The notes beneath the pieces were generated by a model. That model did not search any database, was not told the origin of the DNA, and worked only from the letters and a program-made list of their open reading frames with translations. Of a stretch of DNA of 64,000 nt, positions 52,560-61,020 are shown in pieces (positions within the stretch are counted from its first letter, which is position 1; every line of letters starts with the position of its first letter). The stretch spans positions 4,216,001 to 4,280,000 of the forward strand of contig NZ_JACIFP010000001.1 in assembly GCF_014197435.1 (NCBI RefSeq). The letters are read 5' to 3'. The position numbers were made by a program, and so were the translations under genes. The DNA is from Gordonia humi (GTDB lineage Bacteria; Actinomycetota; Actinomycetes; Mycobacteriales; Mycobacteriaceae).

Positions 52560-53729
52560 TCAGACCCCCATCGACTTCCCGATGATCTCCCGCATGATCT
52601 CGCTGGTCCCGCCGTAGATCCGCTGAACGCGGGCGTCGACGTAGGCGCGCGAGATCGGGTACTCGGCCATGTAGCCGTATCCGCCGAACATCTGCAGGCA
52701 CTTGTCGACGACGACGCCCTGCGCCTCGGTCGCGGCGAGTTTCGCCATGGCCGCGCGATCGGCGCTGAGCGTGCCCTCGGCGTGTGCGCGGAGACAGTCG
52801 TCGACGAACGAGCGGACCACCTGGGCCTGCACGTGAACGTCGGCGAGGGTGAACCGCGTGTTCTGGTTCGCCGACAGCGGACGGCCGAACGCGGTCCGTT
52901 CGGTGACGTATTCGCGGGCCAGTTCGACGGCGCGCACGGCGGCTTCGGTGCTCGCGACCGCGATCGTGAGTCGCTCCTGCGGAAGATTCGAGACGAGCGC
53001 GGTGAACCCGCCGCCGAGCTCGCCGAGCAGGTTCGTCGCGGGCACCCGTGCATCGGCGAAGAACAGTTCCGCGGTGTCCTGCGCGTGCATGCCGATCTTG
53101 TCGAGGTTGCGGCCGCGAGTGAAGCCCGGGGTGTCGCGTTCGACGACGATCAACGACAGGCCGCCGTGGCGGTCGCCGTCGGTCGCGGTCCGGGCCGCGA
53201 CGATGACCAGGTCCGCGTTGATCCCGTTGGAGATGAAGGTCTTCGACCCGTTGATCACGAAGTCGTCGCCGTCGCGCACCGCGGTCGTGGCGATCCCCGC
53301 CAGGTCCGATCCCGTCCCCGGCTCGGTCATCGCGATCGCCGCGATGAGTTCGCCGGACGCCAGCCCCGGAAGCCATCGCGCGCGCTGATCGGCGTCGGCG
53401 TAGCGCAGGAAGTACGGGACGCAGATGTCGTTGTGCAGGTTGATCCCGAAAGACATGACGCCCGCCCGAGCCACCTCCTCGGCGATCACGGCGTTGAACC
53501 GGAAGTCGTCGACTCCCCCTCCGCCGTACTCCTCGTCGATCGCCGTCCCGAGGAATCCGTGCGCCCCGGCCTGCGTGAACACCTCGCGGGGAAACACGCC
53601 GTCGGCCTCCCATTGCGGATAGGCCTGCACCACCGACGATTCGAGGAACCGTCGGAAGCTGGCCCGGAACTCCTCGTGCTCGTCGGCGTAGACCGAGCGG
53701 GTCTCCTGTTGTCTTCTGTCTGCGTTCAT
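52560..53729 (-). CDS. acyl-CoA dehydrogenase, long-chain (LCAD) type
   Basis: A 389-residue paralogue of the next gene. AIAMTEPGTGSDLAGIATTA, INGSKTFISNGINADLVIVAA, NLPQERLTIAVASTEAAV (catalytic Glu) and IYGGTSEIMREIIGKSM. First gene of the pair, divergent from the Baeyer-Villiger gene, with a 19-base palindrome seven bases ahead of its ATG. Little Shine-Dalgarno sequence is seen. Confidence 0.92.
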   Translation of the reverse strand: MNADRRQQETRSVYADEHEEFRASFRRFLESSVVQAYPQWEADGVFPREVFTQAGAHGFLGTAIDEEYGGGGVDDFRFNAVIAEEVARAGVMSFGINLHNDICVPYFLRYADADQRARWLPGLASGELIAAIAMTEPGTGSDLAGIATTAVRDGDDFVINGSKTFISNGINADLVIVAARTATDGDRHGGLSLIVVERDTPGFTRGRNLDKIGMHAQDTAELFFADARVPATNLLGELGGGFTALVSNLPQERLTIAVASTEAAVRAVELAREYVTERTAFGRPLSANQNTRFTLADVHVQAQVVRSFVDDCLRAHAEGTLSADRAAMAKLAATEAQGVVVDKCLQMFGGYGYMAEYPISRAYVDARVQRIYGGTSEIMREIIGKSMGV

Positions 53730-53735
53730 ATCGGC

Positions 53736-53754
53736 ACCATACAGTCTGTATGGT
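53736..53754. promoter_or_regulatory. 19-base perfect palindrome ahead of the dehydrogenase pair
   Basis: ACCATACAG-T-CTGTATGGT, perfect nine-base arms. It shares TGTATGG with the operators before the Baeyer-Villiger and crotonase genes and lies six bases from the ATG, where a bound protein would block transcription. Confidence 0.75.
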
Positions 53755-53780
53755 CATATTGTCTCCGAATGCTCGCCTGT

Positions 53781-53816
53781 GATTGACACCACGTCTGAAC
53801 AATATGTATGGTCAGC
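53781..53816 (+). promoter_or_regulatory. promoter/operator of the Baeyer-Villiger gene
   Basis: GATTGACACCACG then TCTGAACAATATGTATGG: nearly the same block as that before the aldehyde dehydrogenase gene on the other strand. TTGACA is the -35-like element. The core CTGAACAATATGT is 53795-53807, one base off the 43412 site. Confidence 0.72.
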
Positions 53817-53819
53817 CGT

Positions 53820-55814
53820 ATGCCGCAGACCATCGCATCCTCGAACCGCCCGTGGGGAGGACAGCCGACCGGCGCCTTCGCCCCGTCTCGGGACTTCTCC
53901 GACGCCGATCTCGACGCCGCCCTCGCCGACGCGAACCTGCCGATACTCCTCGGCAGCCTCGCCCTGCTGACCGGCGACGACCGCTGGATTCGGGAGCCCT
54001 ACCTGCCGACCGCGCCACCCGATCTCGGCGACCACGACTCCGGTGGCTTCGACGAGGTCGTCGCGGGGGCCGTCCGTTCCCAGGCACGCGAGATCCTGCG
54101 TGCGTGGCGCGACGGCGACCTCGACGAGCCGAACGATCCACCCGATCCGGTTCGGGTGGCGCGGATCCTCGGCGTCATGCTCGCCGACGGGATCGACGAC
54201 GAGTACGGTGAGCTGCTCGCCGAGGAGATGGGCCTGCGCCCCCGCCACAGCGAACCCGCGACGCCGGCGCCGCGGCCGTTCCACGTGGTGATCATCGGCG
54301 CGGGCATCTCCGGACTGGCGATGGCCGTCCGGCTCGGTCAGGCGGGCATCGCGTACACCGTCGTCGACAAGAACGACGCCGTCGGGGGCACCTGGCACGA
54401 GAACACGTACCCGGGGTGCGGCGTCGACACCCCGAGCCACCTGTACGCGTTGTCGTTCGATCCGAACCCGGACTGGGGGGACTACTTCGCCTCGCAGTCC
54501 GAGCTCGACGCCTACTGGAACGAGTTGGCCGCACGCCACGGTGTGAACGACCACGCACGCTGGTCCACCCGTGTGCACACCGCCGCGTACGACGACGCGA
54601 CGTCCACGTGGACCGTCTCGATCGGCCCCGCCGACGGTGACCGCCCCGTCGAGACCCTGACCGCCGACGCGGTGATCAGCGCGGTCGGTCTGCTCAACGA
54701 GCCGAGTATCCCGCGCATACCCGGCCTCGACGCCTTCGACGGTCCCGCGCTGCACACCGCACGATGGGACGATTCGATCGACCTGGCCGGTAAGCGGGTC
54801 GCCGTGATCGGCACGGGGGCCAGCGCGATGCAGTTCGTCCCCGCCGCATCCGAGACCGCGGATCGGGTCACCGTCTTCCAGCGGACTCCGCAGTGGGCGA
54901 TGCCGCATCCGTTGAAGGGTCGCCCGGTCGACGCGTCCCGCCGATTCCTCCACGCGCACGTCCCGTTCTACCTCGCCTGGTACCGCGCACGGCTGTTCTG
55001 GCGGATGGGCGACAAGGTGTGGAAGCTGTTGCAGGTCGACCCCGACTACCCGCACCTCGGCCGCGCCGTGAACAAGGCGAACGACCGGCTGCGCGCCCAT
55101 CTGACCGCTTACATCGAGCACCAGCTCGCCGATCGCCCCGACCTGCTCGCCAAGAGCCTGCCCGACTATCCGCCGTACGGGAAGCGGCTGCTCATCGACG
55201 CCGGCTGGTTCTCCACACTGACCCGCGACACCGTCGACCTGGTGACCGACGACATCGAGACCGTGACACCGCGGGGTGTACGGACCGCCGGCGGCGTCGA
55301 GCACGAGGCCGACGTCCTGGTGCTGGCGACCGGATTCAGGGCGGTCGACGTGCTCGGCTCCATCGAGGTGACCGGCCGAGACGGCCGCGATCTCCACACC
55401 GAGTGGGGCGAGGGCGACGGCCGCGCGTATCTGGGCATCACCGTTCCCGGTTTCCCGAACTTCTTCTGCCTGTACGGACCGAACACCAACACCGGCCACG
55501 GCGGCACGGTGATCGCGGGCACCGAGATGCAGATCCAACACGTGTCGGCCCTCATCTCGATGATGATCGACCGGGATCTGGCCTCCGTCGAGGTCCGCCG
55601 GGACGTTCACGACGCGTACAACGCCGAACTCGACGCGGCCATGGCACGGACCGTCTGGGACTACGGCGGCACCACGACGTACTACCGCAATGATCGCGGC
55701 CGCATCGTCACCAACAGCCCGTGGCGCTACATCGACTACTGGTCGAGGGTGCACGAGCCGAACGACGCCGACTACATCGTGACCGCGAAGGCCCCCGCGC
55801 CCACCGCTGTCTGA
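53820..55814 (+). CDS. Baeyer-Villiger monooxygenase, HAPMO-like with N-terminal extension
   Basis: A 664-residue flavoenzyme. The first 150 residues are a helical extension as in 4-hydroxyacetophenone monooxygenase. Then FAD site VIIGAGISGLAMAVRL (about 158), the BVMO fingerprint FDGPALHTARWD (F-x-G-x3-H-x3-W), and NADPH site VAVIGTGASAMQFVP. It inserts oxygen next to a ketone carbonyl, giving an ester or lactone. ATG 53820 is used; ATG 53808 lies in the operator. The acyl-CoA synthetase gene follows 62 bases later. Confidence 0.93.
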   Translation: MPQTIASSNRPWGGQPTGAFAPSRDFSDADLDAALADANLPILLGSLALLTGDDRWIREPYLPTAPPDLGDHDSGGFDEVVAGAVRSQAREILRAWRDGDLDEPNDPPDPVRVARILGVMLADGIDDEYGELLAEEMGLRPRHSEPATPAPRPFHVVIIGAGISGLAMAVRLGQAGIAYTVVDKNDAVGGTWHENTYPGCGVDTPSHLYALSFDPNPDWGDYFASQSELDAYWNELAARHGVNDHARWSTRVHTAAYDDATSTWTVSIGPADGDRPVETLTADAVISAVGLLNEPSIPRIPGLDAFDGPALHTARWDDSIDLAGKRVAVIGTGASAMQFVPAASETADRVTVFQRTPQWAMPHPLKGRPVDASRRFLHAHVPFYLAWYRARLFWRMGDKVWKLLQVDPDYPHLGRAVNKANDRLRAHLTAYIEHQLADRPDLLAKSLPDYPPYGKRLLIDAGWFSTLTRDTVDLVTDDIETVTPRGVRTAGGVEHEADVLVLATGFRAVDVLGSIEVTGRDGRDLHTEWGEGDGRAYLGITVPGFPNFFCLYGPNTNTGHGGTVIAGTEMQIQHVSALISMMIDRDLASVEVRRDVHDAYNAELDAAMARTVWDYGGTTTYYRNDRGRIVTNSPWRYIDYWSRVHEPNDADYIVTAKAPAPTAV

Positions 55815-55876
55815 CCACCCGTCACCACTCTCCCCCCGCCGGCGACGCCCGGCGACCACACGAACGCGAGGCCCCC

Positions 55877-57703
55877 ATGACCAGTGCCGACCCCATCGCA
55901 CTCACCGCCGCGCCCGGCGTCGACGCGACGACTCTCACCGCGGCCTTCCAGGCGACCGCGTCGGCCCGCGCCGACCGGCCCGCATTGATCGCATTCGGCG
56001 AGGATCGCTCCCTCACCTGGCGCGAATACGCGGACGCCGTCGAACGGCTCGCCGGCGGGCTCGCCGATCTCGGTGTCGGACACGGCGACACCGTCGCCGT
56101 GATGCTGCCGAACAGCCCGGAGTTCCACATCGTCGACACGGCCGCACTGCACCTCGGCGCGATCCCGTTCTCGATCTACCTGACGTCGGCGCCCGAACAG
56201 ATCGCGTACCTGTTCGGCAACGCCGACAACACCGTCGTGGTGGCGCAACAGAAGTTCCTGGACGTGATCGCCCGGACCGACGCGCCCGCCCTCCGCCACG
56301 TGGTGGTCGTCGACCCCGACGCGGATCTCCCCGAGACCGTCGGTTCGGCGCGGGTGCACTCGCTCGACGCGGTGAGCACCCGCCGCCCCGACGGATTCGA
56401 CTTCGCGGCGACGTGGCGGTCGGTGCGCCCGGAGCACGTCGCCACGCTGATCTACACGTCCGGCACGACCGGCGACCCGAAGGGCGTCGAGCTCACCCAC
56501 GCCAACCTGATGTTCGTCATGCACACCTGCAACCAGCGTTTCCCCTTCGCCGGGGACGGCGCCGCGATCTCGTACCTGCCGACCGCGCACGCCGCCGACC
56601 GGGTGTTCTCCCACTATCTGGCGACGGTGACCGGCTGGCCGATCACTACGGTCGGGGATGCGGCCCAGGTGTTCGCCGCCGTCGCGCAGGCACGTCCCGC
56701 ATGGTTCCTCGGCGTGCCGCGCATCTGGGAGAAGCTGCGGGCCGCGCTGCTCGCCCGGTTCAATGCGGCACCCGACGAGGCCCGGGTCGCGACGCTCGCG
56801 GCGATCGACGATGCGACCCGCGCCGTCCGATCGGTGCAGTTGCGCGAGCCCGTCCCCGCCGATCTGGCCGACCGGGTCGCAGCGGACGAGGAGTCCGTGT
56901 TCGCACCGCTGCGCGCGCAGCTCGGTCTCGACCGAGTGGCTCTGCTCATGACCGGTGCCGCCCCGATCGCGCCCGCCGTGCACGAGTTCTTCCTCGCACT
57001 CGGGCTGCCCCTCCAGGAGGGATTCGGCATGTCGGAGACCGGAGCGCTCGGTTTCACGAACCTGCCGACCGACATCAGGGTGGGCAAGGTCGGGGTCGCT
57101 CAACCCGGCACCGAGGCGATGGTGGCCCCCGACGGCGAGCTCCTGCTCCGCGGTGCGCACGTGATGCGCGGCTACCGCAAGGACCCGGTCCGCACGGCCG
57201 AGGCGGTGGACGCCGAGGGCTGGCTGCACACCGGCGACATCGCGGTGATCGACGACGACGGGTGGGTCGCCATCGTCGACCGCAAGAAGGAGCTGATCAT
57301 CAACGCCGCGGGCAAGAACATGTCGCCGGTCAACATCGAGAGCAGGCTCAAGAGCGCCGACCCACTGATCGGCCAGGCCTGCGTGGTCGGCGACCGTCGA
57401 CCCTTCAACGTGGCCCTCCTGGTCCTCGACCCCGACGCGGCACGGACCTTCGCCGCCGCGCACGACCGCGACGTCGCCACCCTCGTGGACGACCCCGCTC
57501 TGATCGCCCGGGTCGACGAGGCCGTGGCGGCGGCGAACTCCCAACTGTCGCGGATCGAACAGATCAAGGCGTATCGCCTGCTCGACGAGGAATGGCTGCC
57601 CGATTCCGAGGAGCTGACGCCGACGATGAAGCTCAAACGGCGGGGCGTCGCGACGAAGTACGCCGCGATCATCGACGAGATCTACGACACGACGACGCGC
57701 TGA
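55877..57703 (+). CDS. long-chain acyl-CoA synthetase (FadD15-like)
   Basis: A 608-residue enzyme. P-loop ATLIYTSGTTGDPKGVELTH, SYLPTAHAADR, GFGMSETGALGF, HTGDIAVIDDDGWVAIVDRK, then NAAGKNMSPVNIE, and the lysine region TPTMKLKRRGV. The length and the long insert between SYLP and FGMSE belong to long-chain ACSL-type enzymes. It probably activates the acid released by ester hydrolysis. Confidence 0.92.
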   Translation: MTSADPIALTAAPGVDATTLTAAFQATASARADRPALIAFGEDRSLTWREYADAVERLAGGLADLGVGHGDTVAVMLPNSPEFHIVDTAALHLGAIPFSIYLTSAPEQIAYLFGNADNTVVVAQQKFLDVIARTDAPALRHVVVVDPDADLPETVGSARVHSLDAVSTRRPDGFDFAATWRSVRPEHVATLIYTSGTTGDPKGVELTHANLMFVMHTCNQRFPFAGDGAAISYLPTAHAADRVFSHYLATVTGWPITTVGDAAQVFAAVAQARPAWFLGVPRIWEKLRAALLARFNAAPDEARVATLAAIDDATRAVRSVQLREPVPADLADRVAADEESVFAPLRAQLGLDRVALLMTGAAPIAPAVHEFFLALGLPLQEGFGMSETGALGFTNLPTDIRVGKVGVAQPGTEAMVAPDGELLLRGAHVMRGYRKDPVRTAEAVDAEGWLHTGDIAVIDDDGWVAIVDRKKELIINAAGKNMSPVNIESRLKSADPLIGQACVVGDRRPFNVALLVLDPDAARTFAAAHDRDVATLVDDPALIARVDEAVAAANSQLSRIEQIKAYRLLDEEWLPDSEELTPTMKLKRRGVATKYAAIIDEIYDTTTR

Positions 57704-57751
57704 GGCGATCGCCGAGCCGACCTCGCATCGAGTGGACGCCGCCGGACGATC

Positions 57752-58687
57752 TCACCCGACGAGCGGCGCGACCGGAACGCACCCGGGGGGCCGAGCCGTG
57801 GACGGATCCAGCGCGTTCTGGACCATCCGCAGCGCCCGCTCGTCGTAGATGATCGAACCGTGGAACACCCTGTCCTGGCCGCAGCCGTCCTGAACGACGA
57901 CATTGGTGACGTTGTCCGCGGCGGGCAGGCGCGCCTCGTGGGGCGTCACCACCAGATCGGCGAGCGAACTCACGGCGACGTAGCGGACGCCGGGCCGGGT
58001 CAATCCGTGAGCGGACACCTCGCGGAAGTACGACGACCCGGCCGCGCCGTCGACGGCGGCGGGCAGTACGCGCCGAAGCGCTTCGCGGGCCTGCGGAACC
58101 GACGTCAGGGCGTCGAGGACGCCGTAGCCGCTCATGCCGCGGACCGGCGACGACACGGTGACGACGGTGTCGACGTGACGCGTTCCGCCGAGCACGTTCA
58201 GGTAATAGAACGGGACCATCCCGCCCTCCGAGTACCCGACGAGGTCGACGTGGTCCGAGCCGGTGACCGAACGGACGCGATCGATGAACTCGCCGACCTC
58301 GGCCGCGGACGTCCGCAGGTCGCCGACCTGATGGAACGGCCCGTCCTTCGGACCGCCGTAGTCGAGGCCGAACACGCAGAAGCCCGCCGATGCCAGCTGC
58401 GGCGAGAACTTCGACCAGGTCGCATACTTGTTCAGAAACGCTCCGTTGAGCAGGACGACCGGACGAGTGCCTTCCCTCGGCGTGCATCCGGGTCGATTCA
58501 TCCCGCCCGGCAGGAGGTCCGGATCGCCGATCGACGCGACGACCGCGTCGCGCCAATCGGTCTGGGCGGGACCGTACCGCGGTGCGGCGTTCGCCGCGGG
58601 CCCGATCAGGCCGCCCATCGCCGTCGCCGCGGCCACGACCACGGCGACGGACAACCGGTTCCGCCAGGACCACCGCACAGTGCGCAT
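57752..58687 (-). CDS. secreted triacylglycerol lipase/esterase
   Basis: A 311-residue protein with a Sec-type signal: RTVRWSWRNR, hydrophobic LSVAVVVAAATAMGGLIG, cleavage near ANAAPR. Mature part: VVLLNGAFLNKYATWSKFSP (oxyanion), VDLVGYSEGGMVPFYYL (Ser in GYSEG), DLVVTPHEA and a late His. This is the Lipase_2 (LipA/EstB) family found in actinobacteria. GGGAGGG four bases ahead of ATG 58687. Divergent from a crotonase. Confidence 0.88.
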   Translation of the reverse strand: MRTVRWSWRNRLSVAVVVAAATAMGGLIGPAANAAPRYGPAQTDWRDAVVASIGDPDLLPGGMNRPGCTPREGTRPVVLLNGAFLNKYATWSKFSPQLASAGFCVFGLDYGGPKDGPFHQVGDLRTSAAEVGEFIDRVRSVTGSDHVDLVGYSEGGMVPFYYLNVLGGTRHVDTVVTVSSPVRGMSGYGVLDALTSVPQAREALRRVLPAAVDGAAGSSYFREVSAHGLTRPGVRYVAVSSLADLVVTPHEARLPAADNVTNVVVQDGCGQDRVFHGSIIYDERALRMVQNALDPSTARPPGCVPVAPLVG

Positions 58688-58721
58688 CGCACCCTCCCAT
58701 GTCTGGTGACGCCTCGACAAT

Positions 58722-58742
58722 AAACCTATCTGTATAAGATTT
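58722..58742. promoter_or_regulatory. AAACCTATCT-N5-AGATTT motif, lipase/crotonase promoter
   Basis: An AT-rich 21-base element in the divergent gap, 35 bases before the lipase start. It agrees at 18 of 21 positions with 59714-59734 in front of the Rieske operon. Its inner part ATCT...AGAT is an inverted repeat. Confidence 0.7.
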
Positions 58743-58816
58743 ATTTCGTCGGCGTTCGAGGAGAGACACCCCTGGAACGCTCCACATCGACACGATCCTC
58801 GACCCCTGGAGAAGAC

Positions 58817-59620
58817 ATGACCACCGAGAACTCCCCCGCCGTCGTGACCGAGAACCGCGGCCACGTCGCCGTGATCACCATCAATCGCCCCGAGGCCCGC
58901 AACGCGGTGAACTCGGCGGTCGCCGACGGCCTCGGCGACGCCCTCGACCACGCCGACAACGACCCGGAGATCCGCGCGATCGTCCTGACCGGCGCGGGCG
59001 AACAGTCGTTCTGCGCGGGAGCCGACCTCAAGGCGATCTCACGCGGCGAGCGGATCGACGCGACCGACCGATCGCGTCGCGCATGGGGCTTCGCCGGCAT
59101 GGTCACCCACCCGATCAGCACGCCGATCATCGCGGCGGTCAACGGCACCGCACTCGGCGGCGGCACCGAACTCGTCCTGGTCAGCGATCTCGCGATAGCC
59201 GCCGAGCGCGCGACGTTCGGACTCCCCGAGGTCAAGCGGGGACTCATCGCCGGCGCGGGCGGCGCCTTCCGGATCGTCGCGGCGATGCCGAAGAAGCTGG
59301 GCATGGAGATCCTGCTGACCGGTCGCGCGGTGTCCGCCAAACGGGCCGCCAATCTCGGGTTGATCAATCGGGTCGTCCCCGACGACGAACTCCTCGACAC
59401 CGCGATCGCCCTGGCCGAGGAGATCGCCGCGAACGCACCGCTGGCGGTCCAGGCCTCCAAACGACTCGCCTCCGGCATCGTCGACGGTTCGATCTCCGGA
59501 GAGGACGCCTCCTGGGCGGCGAACAAGACCGAGATCGCACACGTCTTCACGAGCAAGGACGCCCAGGAGGGACCCCGCGCATTCGCCGAGAAGCGGACGC
59601 CGGTCTGGCGCGCCGAATAG
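58817..59620 (+). CDS. enoyl-CoA hydratase/isomerase (crotonase)
   Basis: A 267-residue crotonase with canonical active site: FCAGADLKAI (oxyanion), NGTALGGGTELVLVSDLAIA (Glu in GTELVL) and FGLPEVKRGLIAGAGG (Glu in LPEV). Expected to hydrate 2-enoyl-CoA. GGAGAAGAC precedes the ATG. Divergent from the lipase gene; the Rieske operon follows after 225 bases. Confidence 0.92.
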   Translation: MTTENSPAVVTENRGHVAVITINRPEARNAVNSAVADGLGDALDHADNDPEIRAIVLTGAGEQSFCAGADLKAISRGERIDATDRSRRAWGFAGMVTHPISTPIIAAVNGTALGGGTELVLVSDLAIAAERATFGLPEVKRGLIAGAGGAFRIVAAMPKKLGMEILLTGRAVSAKRAANLGLINRVVPDDELLDTAIALAEEIAANAPLAVQASKRLASGIVDGSISGEDASWAANKTEIAHVFTSKDAQEGPRAFAEKRTPVWRAE

Positions 59621-59674
59621 CGCGAGCGGGGCGCGCGAGCGCCGATGGAGCAGGGGACAGAAGGCACGATCGAT

Positions 59675-59690
59675 AGTGATTCACATCACT
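59675..59690. promoter_or_regulatory. GTGA-N6-TCAC palindrome (CRP-like)
   Basis: AGTGATTCACATCACT is a six-base dyad. It has the half-site form of CRP-family sites and agrees at 14 of 16 positions with AGTGATTGACATCACG in the aldehyde dehydrogenase promoter. Located about 155 bases before the Rieske gene. Confidence 0.55.
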
Positions 59691-59713
59691 CACTCTACGA
59701 TTCCCGAGTGGAG

Positions 59714-59734
59714 AAACCTATCTTTTTTAGATTT
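59714..59734. promoter_or_regulatory. AAACCTATCT-N5-AGATTT motif, Rieske operon promoter
   Basis: Second copy of the element at 58722. Here the spacer is TTTTT, so ATCT-T5-AGAT is a perfect small inverted repeat. It lies in an unusually AT-rich 225-base leader. Confidence 0.7.
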
Positions 59735-59845
59735 CCGATTTATCGCCACTGACCTGCTATTACAGTTGATATTCGGAGTCGTTTCAACCTTCCATCTCGT
59801 GCGAGACGATGTACAAGTGATGTTCCATGTGTCACTCTTGCTTCC

Positions 59846-61015
59846 ATGCAGCACGACGAGAAGATCCGACTCACTGAACGCTTGATCGCCCACGTCGACG
59901 ACGACACGACCGACTACGCGGACGATCTGCTCCGCGTGCCGTTCTCGGTGTTCGACGACCCCGACCTCGCTCGCACCGAGGTCGAGGTCGTGCGCCGCTT
60001 TCCGCACATCGTGGCGCACGTCGACGAATTCGACGCGACCGGCAGCTTCTTGACCGCCGAGCTCCTCGGCACCCCGCTCCTGTTGATCAAACAGAGCGAC
60101 GGTTCGGTCCGGGCGTTCTCGAACGTGTGCCGCCACCGCGGCGCGCGCGTCGAGTTCGCCGAGTCGGGGTGCAAACGCGTGTTCAGCTGCCCGTATCACA
60201 ACTGGGCGTACGGCAAGGACGGTGCGTTGCGGGGCATGCCGCACGCGGAGGGCTTCGACGGGCTCGATCGGTCGGAGTACGGACTCGTCGAGTTTCCGTG
60301 CGAGACGCGCCACGGACTCGTCTGGGTGGTCCCGACGGTCGGCGCCGACCTCGACATCGCCGCAACGCTCGGCGCCAAGCACGACGCCGAGGTCACCGAC
60401 ACGGGGATGGCGACCTCGTATCAGGTCCGCAAGGAGACCTGGCGTCTGGACATGAACTGGAAGATCGCCGTCGACGGCGTCCAGGACTCGTACCATCTGT
60501 GCCAGTTGCACACCAAGACCGTCTGCAACTACCTCGAAGGAAACATCACGGCGTTCGACCAGGTCGACCGGTCCTGGCGTCTCGTGGTGGCCCGCAAGTC
60601 GATCACCGAGGTCCGCGACGCCGCCCCCGACACCTACGACGTGCGCGACTACTCCCTGGCCAATTACACCGTGTACCCGGGCACGATGCTCGTGACCGAA
60701 CCGCAGCACTTCGAGATCTGGACCATCGTCCCCGACGTCGACGATCCGAACGTCTCCCACTGCACCATCCGTCTGCTCTCCCCCACGAAGCCGGAGACAC
60801 CACGCGAGCACCGCGTGCTGGACAAGAACTGGGAGCTCCTGATGGCCACCTTGCACGACGAGGACTGGTTCGTCACCAAGACGATCACCGACAACGCCGC
60901 GCACGGCTCCGTCGACGAACTCGTGTACGGCCGCAACGAACTGCCGGGCCAGGTGTTCCACCGCATGGTCGCGGCGGATGCGGCCGCCTTCGCCGCGACC
61001 GGATCCGTGGACTGA
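59846..61015 (+). CDS. Rieske non-heme iron oxygenase, alpha subunit
   Basis: A 389-residue aromatic-ring-hydroxylating-type oxygenase. Rieske ligands are CRHRGARV (about 92-95) and CPYHNWAYG (about 112-115). The mononuclear iron site is in DMNWKIAVDGVQDSYHLCQLHTKT (Asp and two His). No beta subunit or reductase gene is adjacent, so it is probably a single-component oxygenase served by shared ferredoxin. Head of an operon of five genes linked by short gaps or overlaps. Confidence 0.92.
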   Translation: MQHDEKIRLTERLIAHVDDDTTDYADDLLRVPFSVFDDPDLARTEVEVVRRFPHIVAHVDEFDATGSFLTAELLGTPLLLIKQSDGSVRAFSNVCRHRGARVEFAESGCKRVFSCPYHNWAYGKDGALRGMPHAEGFDGLDRSEYGLVEFPCETRHGLVWVVPTVGADLDIAATLGAKHDAEVTDTGMATSYQVRKETWRLDMNWKIAVDGVQDSYHLCQLHTKTVCNYLEGNITAFDQVDRSWRLVVARKSITEVRDAAPDTYDVRDYSLANYTVYPGTMLVTEPQHFEIWTIVPDVDDPNVSHCTIRLLSPTKPETPREHRVLDKNWELLMATLHDEDWFVTKTITDNAAHGSVDELVYGRNELPGQVFHRMVAADAAAFAATGSVD

Positions 61016-61020
61016 CCGGG

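Noticed and set aside
51418..53802. 794-residue frame that joins both dehydrogenase regions
   Set aside because: Only its last 379 residues are the real dehydrogenase. The first part is an out-of-frame read of the upstream paralogue.
53754..55901. 715-residue frame opposite the Baeyer-Villiger gene
   Set aside because: It is antisense to a gene with clear FAD, NADPH and fingerprint motifs; the composition is that of a shadow frame.
59676..59885. 69-residue frame in the Rieske leader
   Set aside because: It overlaps the Rieske start out of frame, has no ribosome site, and the region carries regulatory repeats.
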